Shown: positions 17,701 through 26,149 of the stretch, piece after piece
Layout of the letters: each line of letters begins with the position of its first letter
Numbering within the stretch: the stretch's first letter is position 1
NCBI GenBank assembly: GCA_009787995.1
Contig: WQSH01000003.1
Coordinates: 1 to 40,551, forward strand
Origin: Oscillospiraceae bacterium
GTDB taxonomy: Bacteria; Bacillota; Clostridia; Oscillospirales; Oscillospiraceae
Direction of reading: 5' to 3'
DNA: 40,551 nucleotides
Program-made: the position numbers and the translations under genes
Notes under the pieces: generated by a model
Told to the model about the DNA's origin: nothing
Seen by the model: the letters and a program-made list of their open reading frames with translations, nothing else
The model's database searches: none

Positions 17701-18990
17701 ATGAGCGAAAACAAGCGCGTACTTTACAAAGAATACAAGATTTTTTTATTAATAAGCTTTTTGTTCGTGATAATGGCCTTCACCTTTGACAGGGCTTCGG
17801 ACATTTTTTCGGGACTCGGCCGCATTCTCACACACCGCGGCTTGCTAATAACTGATTTTATGTACGTCGGGGGACTCGGCGCAGCTATCCTCAACTCAGC
17901 CCTTGCGTGTTTTTATGGGGTGGCTGTTTTGTATTTTATGCGTGCAAAGCCAACTGGTGCGGCGATTATGTGCTTATGGATGACTGCGGGCTGGACATTT
18001 TGGGGCGCAACTGTTTTGAGCATTCTGCCGCTTACTTGCGGAGTCTGGCTGTACTCCCGCTACAAGAAAACCCCTTTTTCCGACTACGTTGTTGCGGCGC
18101 TCCTGTGCCATGCCATAGCGCCCATTGTCAGCTTATTTTATTTTTCCAACCCAATTTTTTATCACACCGGCATCGAATTGCCTATCGCCGTCAATATCGC
18201 CAAAGGGGTCTTTGTTGGGCTCTTTGTTGGCTTTTTCCTTCCTATAATCTTGGCAGCTATGGTTCGTATGCACGATGGCTTCACCTTATACAACATGGGG
18301 GTCGCAGGCGGCATGATTGCAATGCTTATATCCGCCGTTTTCTCAGGATTTGGAGTCGTTATCCCAACCGAGTCTATGTGGTATACAGAGAGGCAGTTCG
18401 AAATCGCCATATTCTTGTTTGTGACATTTGCAGCGCTGATTCTTGCCGGGCTGATTTCTGGTAGGGGGAGTAAGACCCCCCACTTGGAGAGTATGAAAAA
18501 CCTAGTCGCCCAGTCAGGCCATGCGCCCAATGATTTTTACTCGCTTTTTGGCAGCACCGCATATATTAACATGGGGCTCCTTGGCGTGATTGGCACAGCT
18601 TGGTCCCTCATTTTCGGCTTTGCGCTGAATGCGGGTACGTTTGCCTGCATTTTCTCTATGGTGGCTTTTGGCAGCTTGGGCAAGCACATAAAAAACGTGA
18701 TACCTATACTTATCGGAGCGACTATATGTGCGTTTATAAATTCGGTCGACCTGACAGCTCCCTCGAACGCCCTTGCGATTTTATTCGCAACCTGCCTTGC
18801 GCCAATAGCGGGCAAGTACGGATTCTTTTGGGGTATGGTCACAGGGTTCTTGCACGTGCTCATCGTCACGCACATCGGCCCTGTCACAAATGGGATGAAC
18901 CTCTACAACAACGGCTTCGCATCAGGTTTCGTCGCACTTATTTTAGTCCCGATAATAGTGGCTTTAAAAAGGAAAGCTACAAAAGAATAG
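17701..18990 (+). CDS. DUF1576 family polytopic membrane protein
   Basis: A protein of about 429 residues with roughly ten or more transmembrane segments, matching my recollection of the DUF1576 family, whose function is unknown. Repeated glycine-rich helices (GGLGAAILNSAL early, INMGLLGVIGTAWSLIFGF later) suggest two related halves, as in transporters. The C-terminal part has HIGPVTNGMNLYNNGFASGF, which resembles the earlier MVRMHDGFTLYNMGVAGGM segment and supports an internal duplication. The ATG at 17701 follows AGGAGG (17683-17688) by 12 bases; a TTG at 17695 would be spaced six and is an alternative. It precedes the NfrB-like glycosyltransferase gene by 128 bases in the same direction. 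Confidence 0.75.
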   Translation: MSENKRVLYKEYKIFLLISFLFVIMAFTFDRASDIFSGLGRILTHRGLLITDFMYVGGLGAAILNSALACFYGVAVLYFMRAKPTGAAIMCLWMTAGWTFWGATVLSILPLTCGVWLYSRYKKTPFSDYVVAALLCHAIAPIVSLFYFSNPIFYHTGIELPIAVNIAKGVFVGLFVGFFLPIILAAMVRMHDGFTLYNMGVAGGMIAMLISAVFSGFGVVIPTESMWYTERQFEIAIFLFVTFAALILAGLISGRGSKTPHLESMKNLVAQSGHAPNDFYSLFGSTAYINMGLLGVIGTAWSLIFGFALNAGTFACIFSMVAFGSLGKHIKNVIPILIGATICAFINSVDLTAPSNALAILFATCLAPIAGKYGFFWGMVTGFLHVLIVTHIGPVTNGMNLYNNGFASGFVALILVPIIVALKRKATKE

Positions 18991-19118
18991 TAGTCAGGGA
19001 GACGTTCCTTTGGCAACGTTTTCGCACGCCCTTCCGAATGTTGTCTATACATCAGAGGCACATCCGGAGGGGTCACGTATTGGCTGCCAAGAGAGCCCTC
19101 CCCTAATGTGAGGAAAAT

Positions 19119-21299
19119 GTGGAATTACTCTCTTACACCACGCTTTATGTATTAGGCTTGATTTTAGTCACCCTATTTTTGCTTATGGGGTTCGACGATT
19201 TCATTTGGGATGTATTGACTCTAGTCAAGCGCACACAACAACGTAACCAACGTTTGGATTTGCACAAGCTGGACGACACGCCACCCAAGCTGTTAGCGGT
19301 GGCGATTGCTGCGTGGCGCGAAGACAATGTGCTTGGCGATGTTATTGACAACGTCATACAGTCAACCCACTATCCAAAATCCATGTATCATATCTTTCTT
19401 GGCATCTATCCAAACGATGACGCCACTATTGCGGTAGCGCAGGCGCTTGCAGACAAACACCACAACGTGCATGTGATAATAAACTGCCTCCCAGGTCCCA
19501 CATCAAAGGCGCAAAATCTCAATTATGTCATCAAACAGATCAAACTTTTTGAGCAAAGTCATGGATGGCGCTTTGCGTCACTCACCATCCACGATTCTGA
19601 AGACGTTGTGCATCCATATGAACTGAAGGTGACAAATTATCTTTTGGACACTTATGCAGCACTGCAGTTCCCGGTTTTTCCGCTTATGCAAATGCCAAAA
19701 TTCAGCAACTTTTTTGCAAATATCACCACATGCACATATGCAGATGAGTTTGCAGAAAACCACTTTACCACAATGGTGAACCGGCGCAATGCTGGGGCTT
19801 TTGTGCCTTCGGCCGGGACAGGGTTTGTGCTTTCACGGGGCACCCTGGATGCCTTTGGGGACGAGGACGTGCTCCCAAGTGACAGCCTAACAGAAGATTA
19901 CCGTCTATCCCTCACGCTTTTTGAAAAAGGCATTAAAATGCACTATGTCCTTGAGCATTTGCCGCGAGTGGGACGAAACGGAAAACTAATCTGGGATTTT
20001 ATAGCGACACGCTCAATGTTTCCCAATACATTCAAAACTGCTGTTAAGCAAAAAACAAGATGGATTCTGGGCATTACCATGCAATCTTTTAGGTTTAGGG
20101 ACATTTTCAATATGAAAGGTTTGAACTTTACCGGGCGGTATTCGCTCTACAAGGACATGAAAGCCAAGTTTGGTAACATGGTCTCATTCGTTGGGTATCC
20201 GGTTTTGCTCTACTTCATTGCATCATTTTTTATGCCTTTGGATCCGATTTTTCCAGCTTTCACCCTCTCGTGGTGGATGAGCCTGATTGTAAGCCTTATG
20301 ATGGTTGAGCGTCAAATCTACCGGGGCATTGCTATGTACAAGGTATATGGAATGCGCAGCGTCTTTTTTGCCTGCCTCTTCCCGCCAGTTATCCCCTTGC
20401 GCGTTATCTGGGGCAATGTCATCAACATGGTTTCCACAATAAAGGCGTACAAGCAAAAGCTATTCGGGCAAGGCGCACAAAAAAAGGCCTCATCTGCAAA
20501 AGCGCCCTCTGCATCCGGCAGCAAGAAGCTTGCATGGGACAAAACCGACCATACTTTTCTGGACAAAAAAGTGTTGCAGCGTTTTCACCGCAGGCTGGGC
20601 GACACCATGATGAAAAAGGGGTATGTATCCTCCAAGCAGATGCAAGAAATTTTGTTGAACACACCACAGGAAATTGATGAATTTATAACAACCCAGGTCA
20701 CTCGCGCCTACAAAATACAAGGCGGCATTTTTCCCCATCAGCTTGAGGCAATATTCGAACGCGCTTTTAAAAGGCAAAGTTTAGGCAACTACTTATTGGA
20801 AGCCAGCCTTGTTACAGAACGGCAGCTGCTTATTGCATTGTCTCATGTTAAGCACATCCAGTATGTGGAAGAGGATAGCATTGCCGACTACGACATTAGG
20901 CCATTTGCCCCCTGCTTTGACAAAGAGCTGTTGCGCAGGCTTCTTGTGTTCCCGCTGATGAAAACGGAGCAGGGGTTTGTTATCGCATTTTGCGACAACA
21001 GCCCCAATGATGCGCAAACTGTCCTTAGAGAAACATACAGTATCGCGGTCAGCTCGGTACTTGCGACGCAACACACCGTAGAAGCAGCGCTTGCCATCCT
21101 CTATGACCCACCCAATGATTTCGAAAACTCCGGCTTGCTCTCTGTGGCTTCGCAGATGTATAGCGAAGGACTTATTGGCTACGAACAGGTTGTCATCGTT
21201 CGCAACTACAAAGCGACAAATGGATTGACGGAAGCCGAGGCGCTAAAGTATATGGGGCTGCTGCAAGAAAGGGGTGCACCTCCGCCCGAAACGGCATAG
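19119..21299 (+). CDS. NfrB-like membrane glycosyltransferase with C-terminal MshEN (c-di-GMP-binding type) region
   Basis: A 726-residue protein. An N-terminal transmembrane helix (about 7-28) is followed by a family 2 glycosyltransferase domain (about 55-350) with AIAAWREDNVL, the metal motif IHDSEDVVHP, a LTEDYRLS acceptor motif and KQKTRWILG as the QxxRW-type motif of processive enzymes. Membrane helices lie about 365-435. The cytoplasmic tail (about 480-715) has an RLGDTMMKKGYVSSKQM segment and a second LGNYLLEASLVTERQL segment, like the RLGxxL-x3-G repeats of MshEN domains that bind cyclic di-GMP. This architecture matches NfrB, the phage N4 adsorption protein B that makes a surface glycan in E. 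coli. The start is GTG with GAGG five bases upstream; an ATG two bases earlier is out of frame. Confidence 0.85.
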   Translation: MELLSYTTLYVLGLILVTLFLLMGFDDFIWDVLTLVKRTQQRNQRLDLHKLDDTPPKLLAVAIAAWREDNVLGDVIDNVIQSTHYPKSMYHIFLGIYPNDDATIAVAQALADKHHNVHVIINCLPGPTSKAQNLNYVIKQIKLFEQSHGWRFASLTIHDSEDVVHPYELKVTNYLLDTYAALQFPVFPLMQMPKFSNFFANITTCTYADEFAENHFTTMVNRRNAGAFVPSAGTGFVLSRGTLDAFGDEDVLPSDSLTEDYRLSLTLFEKGIKMHYVLEHLPRVGRNGKLIWDFIATRSMFPNTFKTAVKQKTRWILGITMQSFRFRDIFNMKGLNFTGRYSLYKDMKAKFGNMVSFVGYPVLLYFIASFFMPLDPIFPAFTLSWWMSLIVSLMMVERQIYRGIAMYKVYGMRSVFFACLFPPVIPLRVIWGNVINMVSTIKAYKQKLFGQGAQKKASSAKAPSASGSKKLAWDKTDHTFLDKKVLQRFHRRLGDTMMKKGYVSSKQMQEILLNTPQEIDEFITTQVTRAYKIQGGIFPHQLEAIFERAFKRQSLGNYLLEASLVTERQLLIALSHVKHIQYVEEDSIADYDIRPFAPCFDKELLRRLLVFPLMKTEQGFVIAFCDNSPNDAQTVLRETYSIAVSSVLATQHTVEAALAILYDPPNDFENSGLLSVASQMYSEGLIGYEQVVIVRNYKATNGLTEAEALKYMGLLQERGAPPPETA

Positions 21300-21334
21300 C
21301 CTCGCTAGTAATTAACATTGTAAAGGAGAGAATT

Positions 21335-21847
21335 ATGTATTACTCAACATGCCCTTCACCTGTGGGGGTTATAACTTTGGCTTGCGACGGGGAAAGCCTT
21401 GTGGGCTTGTGGCTCGAGGGGCAGAAATATCACGGCGAGTCTATTTCCGGAGCATTGGCAGAAAAGGACGACTTGCCTATTTTCTACGAAGCAAAAGAAT
21501 GGCTGGATAGATATTTTGATGGAAAAATGCCCGATGCTTCGGAGCTGCCGCTAGCTCCGGCCGGCAGTGCGTTTCGCCAAAAAGTCTGGCACATTTTGCG
21601 TAAGATACCATATGGAGAAATCATTACCTATGGCGATATCGCAAAGCAAATTGCCAAGAACCAAAACAAGGCAAGCGCATATAGCCGTGCAGTCGGCGGG
21701 GCTGTCGGGCATAATCCTATTTCTATAATCATCCCTTGCCACAGGGTTGTCGGCTCAGGTGGAAGCCTGACGGGATATGCCGGAGGTATCCAAAAAAAGA
21801 AAAGCCTCCTTGAGCTGGAGGGCGCTGATTTGGCGGCTACTTGCTAG
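21335..21847 (+). CDS. ogt: Methylated-DNA--protein-cysteine S-methyltransferase
   Basis: A 170-residue O6-alkylguanine-DNA alkyltransferase, a suicide DNA repair protein. The active-site motif IPCHRVVG holds the acceptor Cys, preceded by VGGAVGHNPI and the helix-turn-helix region FRQKVWHILRKIPYGEIITYGDIA. A short N-terminal domain (YYSTCPSPVGVITL) is as in Ogt. AAAGGAGAG precedes the ATG. It follows the NfrB-like gene by 35 bases and may share its transcript. Confidence 0.95.
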   Translation: MYYSTCPSPVGVITLACDGESLVGLWLEGQKYHGESISGALAEKDDLPIFYEAKEWLDRYFDGKMPDASELPLAPAGSAFRQKVWHILRKIPYGEIITYGDIAKQIAKNQNKASAYSRAVGGAVGHNPISIIIPCHRVVGSGGSLTGYAGGIQKKKSLLELEGADLAATC

Positions 21848-22193
21848 AATGGGCGGCTTGGCGCCGAAGGCTGCCAGCGGCGTTTGCGGTGGGGGGCGCA
21901 ACCGCCACTGTCAGCCGTCACTGTCTCCCTGCCTGTGCGGCTGGTCAACATAGCGTGGAACATCTTATAAATGGTAGGGGATTTGATTTTCATGCAGAAC
22001 ATTTTGAAACTAATAGAGAGTTTTGCTGTACTACATGGTGCTCTGAAGTTGAATATGTCCTCCTTTTGAATTTTATTTTTATCCTTGCGTCGCGTTTCCT
22101 GCATTGAAAATCTGTAATTTAATCATAAACATTGAAGGTATTTATCACAATACCCTCAATGTTGCAATTTCAATGCGCAAAACACACCCCATT
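21848..22193. other. 346-base intergenic region, no gene recognised
   Basis: The first ~110 bases are GC-rich and the rest AT-rich. Short open frames exist on both strands (up to 88 codons), but none has a ribosome site or recognisable protein sequence. The right end holds a nested inverted repeat (22101-22176), described separately. It could be decayed coding sequence. Confidence 0.5.
22101..22176. repeat. Nested inverted repeat
   Basis: The outer arms GCATTGAAA (22101-22109) and TTTCAATGC (22168-22176) enclose an inner hairpin: AACATTGA (22128-22135) with TCAATGTT (22156-22163), then GGTATT with AATACC around a 6-base loop. One mismatch interrupts the inner stem. There is no T-run, so it is not a classical terminator, though it lies just past the 3' end of the minus-strand TetR gene. 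Confidence 0.6.
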
Positions 22194-22811
22194 TTAAGTC
22201 AATGCCGTTGACAGCAATCGCGCAAGCAGCGCCCGGATGCGCTCCTCCTGTTCGAGCTGCCCTACCTCATATTCCGCTCCGGAAAAGGCCTTGATTCCCA
22301 TCATTGTAATAGCGCCTATTATGACATCGGCGAAGGTTTCCATATCAAAGGAAGAGTCTATCCGCCCTACATCGATACCATGCTTGAATATGCTCACCAC
22401 ATATTCGGAATTGCTCGCATTGCCGCTGGTAAACACTGAATTTGCAAGCGGGTCTTGAAACAGCCTCATGTATATGATTTTGGTGATAAGCACCATTCTG
22501 ACATACTTGCGTTGGTCTTCCGACAAAAATGAATAGAAAAAAGCGTTTATTATGCCCTCAGCGCTTGCCGTCTCAACTATTTTTTTCATTTCGTCAACAG
22601 ATTTTCGGTTGTCATATTGATATATTGAATAATATTCGTACGCAAACTCCAGTATTTTTTCCTTGCTCTTGAAGTGATGGTATATGGATGCGGCATTAAT
22701 ACCAATTTTTTTTGCTATGTCCCGTGTCGTAACATTTTCATATCCCAACGTGCTTGCCATCTCTACAAATGTGTCAAAGATTTTTTCCTTGGTTTCTGAG
22801 AGCTCGCTCAT
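22194..22811 (-). CDS. TetR/AcrR family transcriptional regulator
   Basis: A 205-residue TetR-type repressor. The N-terminal DNA-binding domain reads GYENVTTRDIAKKIGINAASIYHHFKSKEKIL (split here as helix 2, turn and recognition helix at about 19-50). The C-terminal ~150 residues are a helical ligand-binding and dimer domain without recognisable family. AGAGGAGG precedes the ATG. It is divergent from a second TetR gene whose DNA-binding domain is nearly the same in the TTRxIxKxIGINAASIYHHF stretch, so they may bind related operators. Confidence 0.9.
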   Translation of the reverse strand: MSELSETKEKIFDTFVEMASTLGYENVTTRDIAKKIGINAASIYHHFKSKEKILEFAYEYYSIYQYDNRKSVDEMKKIVETASAEGIINAFFYSFLSEDQRKYVRMVLITKIIYMRLFQDPLANSVFTSGNASNSEYVVSIFKHGIDVGRIDSSFDMETFADVIIGAITMMGIKAFSGAEYEVGQLEQEERIRALLARLLSTALT

Positions 22812-22883
22812 GGGTAACCTCCTCTAGCGAATCGCTTGCACCCTTGTGCCATATTCGCCTTTTACAATAACACAGCGACGCAT

Positions 22884-22913
22884 AATATAAAAGGAAAATA
22901 TTATTATTGACAA
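22884..22913 (-). promoter_or_regulatory. Promoter of the minus-strand TetR gene
   Basis: Minus-strand TTGTCA (22908-22913) and TATATT (22884-22889) are spaced by 18 bases. Its -35 overlaps the -35 of the divergent promoter by five bases. Confidence 0.5.
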
Positions 22914-22935
22914 CCAACCAACCGTTTGGTAGAAT
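22907..22935 (+). promoter_or_regulatory. Promoter of the plus-strand TetR gene
   Basis: A perfect TTGACA (22907-22912) and TAGAAT (22930-22935) are spaced by 17 bases, ending 36 bases before the ATG. A TetR-type operator lies inside the spacer. Confidence 0.75.
22917..22930. promoter_or_regulatory. Probable TetR operator, copy 1
   Basis: ACCAA-CCGT-TTGGT is a perfect 5-bp inverted repeat around four bases. It sits between -35 and -10 of the plus-strand TetR promoter, an ideal site for autorepression. Confidence 0.6.
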
Positions 22936-22942
22936 ATTGTCA

Positions 22943-22956
22943 ATCAACCGCTTGGT
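22943..22956. promoter_or_regulatory. Probable TetR operator, copy 2
   Basis: ATCAA-CCGC-TTGGT repeats copy 1 with one arm mismatch, 26 bases downstream, just past the likely transcription start. The 14-base core CAACCG(T/C)TTGGTAG is a direct repeat between the two copies. Confidence 0.55.
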
Positions 22957-22971
22957 AGGCGAAGGACGGTC

Positions 22972-23580
22972 ATGCACATGCTCATTCAAAATGAAGGCGG
23001 CACAAAAGAAAAGATTTTAAAAGTAGCCGCCAGAATGTTCTCGGAAAGAGGCTACGACAAAGTTACAACAAGGGAAATATCGAAGGACATAGGTATAAAC
23101 GCCGCATCCATATACCATCACTTCGCTTCAAAGGAAGACATCCTCAATAGCCTTTACAGCCTTTACTCAAGTGAGCGCCGCCGAAAATACCCCAATTTGG
23201 ACGAGCTGCTGCGCCTTGCGGAAACCGAACCGCCACACGATGTGCTTATGAGGTCTATCTTCCATTACAATGAAGAGAGCGTGGAAATACTTGACCAGAT
23301 ACTTATCACAGCCGTGCGGAGATTGGGCTCGGACATTGAAAGCGAGCGATTTATTCAGGAAAACATTATTGAATCGATCTCAAGTGTTTTAAGGCCGCTG
23401 CTTGAGCGTCTGGTAGACCTAAAGAAAATCAAACCCTTTGATATCGATGCTTTCCTTAGCATTGTGAATTTCTATTGCTTCAGCGCAGCCGCCCTAAACA
23501 ACTCTTCGTTTAGGTTGGGGATCGACGAGCACCAAGCGGGAATGGCTTTAATTTTTTCCATGATTGTACCGGTTAAATAA
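22972..23580 (+). CDS. TetR/AcrR family transcriptional regulator
   Basis: A 202-residue TetR-type regulator. The DNA-binding domain lies at about residues 12-58, with GYDKVTTREISKDIGINAASIYHHFASKEDIL-type sequence, close to that of the divergent neighbour. The C-terminal domain is helical, ending in a hydrophobic segment, and differs from the neighbour's. GAAGGACGG precedes the ATG at 22972; an in-frame ATG at 22978 is possible. Two inverted-repeat operators in its own promoter suggest autorepression. The LuxR/MalT-type gene starts 25 bases after its stop and is a likely co-transcribed target. Confidence 0.9.
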   Translation: MHMLIQNEGGTKEKILKVAARMFSERGYDKVTTREISKDIGINAASIYHHFASKEDILNSLYSLYSSERRRKYPNLDELLRLAETEPPHDVLMRSIFHYNEESVEILDQILITAVRRLGSDIESERFIQENIIESISSVLRPLLERLVDLKKIKPFDIDAFLSIVNFYCFSAAALNNSSFRLGIDEHQAGMALIFSMIVPVK

Positions 23581-23605
23581 GTGGGGATGGTGGTGAGCAG
23601 TGTAT

Positions 23606-26149
23606 ATGGAACAAATGAAGAGCGGCAATGTAACTAATTTTCACCTTAGCAACGCTTATTTGAAGCGACCACACCTTAATGCGCTGTTGGAAAGCGCACT
23701 GAATTACCCCTTGGCTGTCGTATGCGCAGGCGCTGGATATGGCAAAACACGTGCAGTCCATTCGTTTTTGTGCGAAAGCGACGCTCACATGGCCTGGCTT
23801 CAAATTTCCGAGCGGGATAACATACCTACCCGTTTTTGGGAGAGCTACACGAGCATGATCTCGCTATCTTGGCCAAAAATAGGGGCGCAGCTTTTGGCGA
23901 TTGGTTTCCCCGGCACAGATGAAACTTTTGCAAAGTACAGCGCCATGATGCGCGAAATAGCTAGGCAGCCCGGAAAACATGTCAGGGTGTTTGACGATTT
24001 CCATTTGTTGGACAACCCCGAAGTGCTGCGCTTTTTCGAAAGAGCTAGTAACGTGCTCCCTTTAAACGTAACGCTAATTCTGATTTCCCGCACCATGCCA
24101 GAAATCAATATGATTGGAATGATATTAAACGAGCGGGTTTTTACGATCAGCGAAGACGCCCTATGCTTTTCCGAAAACGAAATAACTGAGTATTTTAAGC
24201 AGCAGGGGCTCCACGTCACTACGCTCAATGTACGCAACATCTTTGAGGACACGCAAGGCTGGGCGTTCGCCGTCAATCTGATAGGGCGTTCGTTGCGCAA
24301 GGACGCAAAATATGAGAGGTGCGCGCTGGAAGCGATGAAGGCCAACATCTTCAGACTCATAGAGGCTGAGCTGACAGTGACAATTTCCGAGCAACTGTGG
24401 CGCTTTTTGCTCCGCATTTCGCTGATTGACCACCTTGCCGCAAGCCTAATAAGGGAACTCGCTGACGATGAGGCGCTAATCAAAGAAATGCAATCGTTTC
24501 ACGCATATATACGCCATGACCTAAGCTTGGATACGTACATGATTCACCATCTGTTTTTGGACTACCTAAAGCAGCATCAAAACACGCTAGCAGACGAGGA
24601 AAGGAAAAGCACCTGCCTCGCCGCAGGCAGGTGGTGCGATGCCAATGGGTATCATATGGACGCTTTTTCCTATTATGAGAAAGCTGGTAATTATGGCGCC
24701 ATATCAGAAAAGGTCTGTGGATTCAATGTGCAGATGCCGCCAGACATGGCGCAGTATGCTCTGGAAATATTCGAGAACGCTCCGGACGAGATGAAGTTCC
24801 AGGATCCGATTTTCCCTGCTATGCATTTAAAGACCAGGAATAGCATAGGTAAGTTTGATGATGAATCAATAGCGCTGGCGCATAAGTATGCCGAGCACTA
24901 TGAGGCCCAACCCGATTCACCTGTAAAAAACCGTGCGCTCACGGGCATTTATTGCATCTGGGTTTTTTTGGATATGTTTATGTCTACGTATACTGACATA
25001 TATGATTATGATGCCCACCACAAAAAGATGCGGGAAAACTACGATATAAACCCATTTGAACCCATCGGCAAGTACAACCTTGTGCCGATATGCGCCTGGG
25101 CGTCGCTCGTTGGGACGAGCCGAGCGGGAGCTCAAGAGGAATACATCGATTCGATGACTCGGCTAGTCCCCGAAATCGCCAGCCGCGGGAAAGGCTTCTT
25201 TATAGGTTTTGACGACCTTGCTAGGGGCGAACTGCATTTTTACCGAGGCCAATTTGAAAAAGCCGAGCAGTTCCTTAGGCAGGCAGTTGATAAAGCGCAG
25301 GCGTTCAACCAGTATGTCACGCTTAGCAGGTCGCTTGCTTATCTGATGCGAATCGCTTTTTTCCGTGGCGATTTTGCGGCAGCAACCGAAAACCTCCGGG
25401 CAATGGAGCCGCTGCTTAGTGACGAGGACCACGGCGCCCGGTACACGATATACGACATTGCCAACGGCTACTACCTGCTGATGCTGGGGCAGGCGGAGCA
25501 GATGCCTGAATGGCTTAAAGAAGACTTTTCCCCCTATGCGCACCCATCGTTTATTGAAAATTACGCAAACCGGATTAAGGTGCAGTATCATTACTGCACG
25601 GGACAGTATGCCGCACTCCTGGCGTTTATTGAAAATGAGTTCGAGCGGGGCGTATTGTTTGGGAAAATAGAGTTGAGGCTGTTTCAGTCCCTGTGCTTTT
25701 ACAAGCTAAAACGGCGCAGCGACGCAATAGCTGCACTTGCAGAAGCTTATGAACTTGCCGAGCCGAACGGCCTTGTCGTGATTTTTTCGCAGTACGCCAA
25801 AGACATGCGCACCCTGACCGCCTTCGCTCTCAAGGACGGCACATGCCCAATCCCCAAGGCGTGGCTGGAAGAGATTAATCGCAAAGCGTCGGCATATGCA
25901 AAACGGCTATCCCACATGGCGACAGAGTACATGGCGGTGAACAATATTGACAAGGAAATCACTCTTACCGGTCGGGAGTCGAAAATCCTCAGAGACCTTT
26001 CCCATGGGCTTTCGCGCTCCGAAATAGCCGCAAGCCAGAACCTTTCTGTCAACACCGTGAAAATGGTCATCAATACAATATATGACCGGCTGTGCGTAAC
26101 CAACCTCCCCGATGCCATCCGCATTGCCGTAGACCGCAAAATCGTCTAA
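23606..26149 (+). CDS. MalT-type LuxR family transcriptional regulator (STAND ATPase)
   Basis: An 847-residue large activator of the MalT class. Near the N terminus is a P-loop (AGAGYGKT, about 41-48); VRVFDDFHLL serves as Walker B (about 125-135), followed by a winged-helix region and a long helical, TPR-like repeat region (about 370-760). The last ~60 residues are a LuxR helix-turn-helix with LTGRESKIL, LSRSEIAASQNLSVNTVKM and a final AIRIA helix. Such proteins bind an inducer and ATP, oligomerise and activate transcription. The ATG at 23606 follows GGTGAG by eight bases; a GTG at 23600 is an alternative. It lies directly behind a TetR gene and its stop overlaps the convergent kinase gene. 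The target is unknown. Confidence 0.88.
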   Translation: MEQMKSGNVTNFHLSNAYLKRPHLNALLESALNYPLAVVCAGAGYGKTRAVHSFLCESDAHMAWLQISERDNIPTRFWESYTSMISLSWPKIGAQLLAIGFPGTDETFAKYSAMMREIARQPGKHVRVFDDFHLLDNPEVLRFFERASNVLPLNVTLILISRTMPEINMIGMILNERVFTISEDALCFSENEITEYFKQQGLHVTTLNVRNIFEDTQGWAFAVNLIGRSLRKDAKYERCALEAMKANIFRLIEAELTVTISEQLWRFLLRISLIDHLAASLIRELADDEALIKEMQSFHAYIRHDLSLDTYMIHHLFLDYLKQHQNTLADEERKSTCLAAGRWCDANGYHMDAFSYYEKAGNYGAISEKVCGFNVQMPPDMAQYALEIFENAPDEMKFQDPIFPAMHLKTRNSIGKFDDESIALAHKYAEHYEAQPDSPVKNRALTGIYCIWVFLDMFMSTYTDIYDYDAHHKKMRENYDINPFEPIGKYNLVPICAWASLVGTSRAGAQEEYIDSMTRLVPEIASRGKGFFIGFDDLARGELHFYRGQFEKAEQFLRQAVDKAQAFNQYVTLSRSLAYLMRIAFFRGDFAAATENLRAMEPLLSDEDHGARYTIYDIANGYYLLMLGQAEQMPEWLKEDFSPYAHPSFIENYANRIKVQYHYCTGQYAALLAFIENEFERGVLFGKIELRLFQSLCFYKLKRRSDAIAALAEAYELAEPNGLVVIFSQYAKDMRTLTAFALKDGTCPIPKAWLEEINRKASAYAKRLSHMATEYMAVNNIDKEITLTGRESKILRDLSHGLSRSEIAASQNLSVNTVKMVINTIYDRLCVTNLPDAIRIAVDRKIV

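Noticed and set aside
21841-22107. Small open frames of 86-88 codons on both strands after ogt
   Set aside because: No ribosome site, biased composition and no recognisable sequence.
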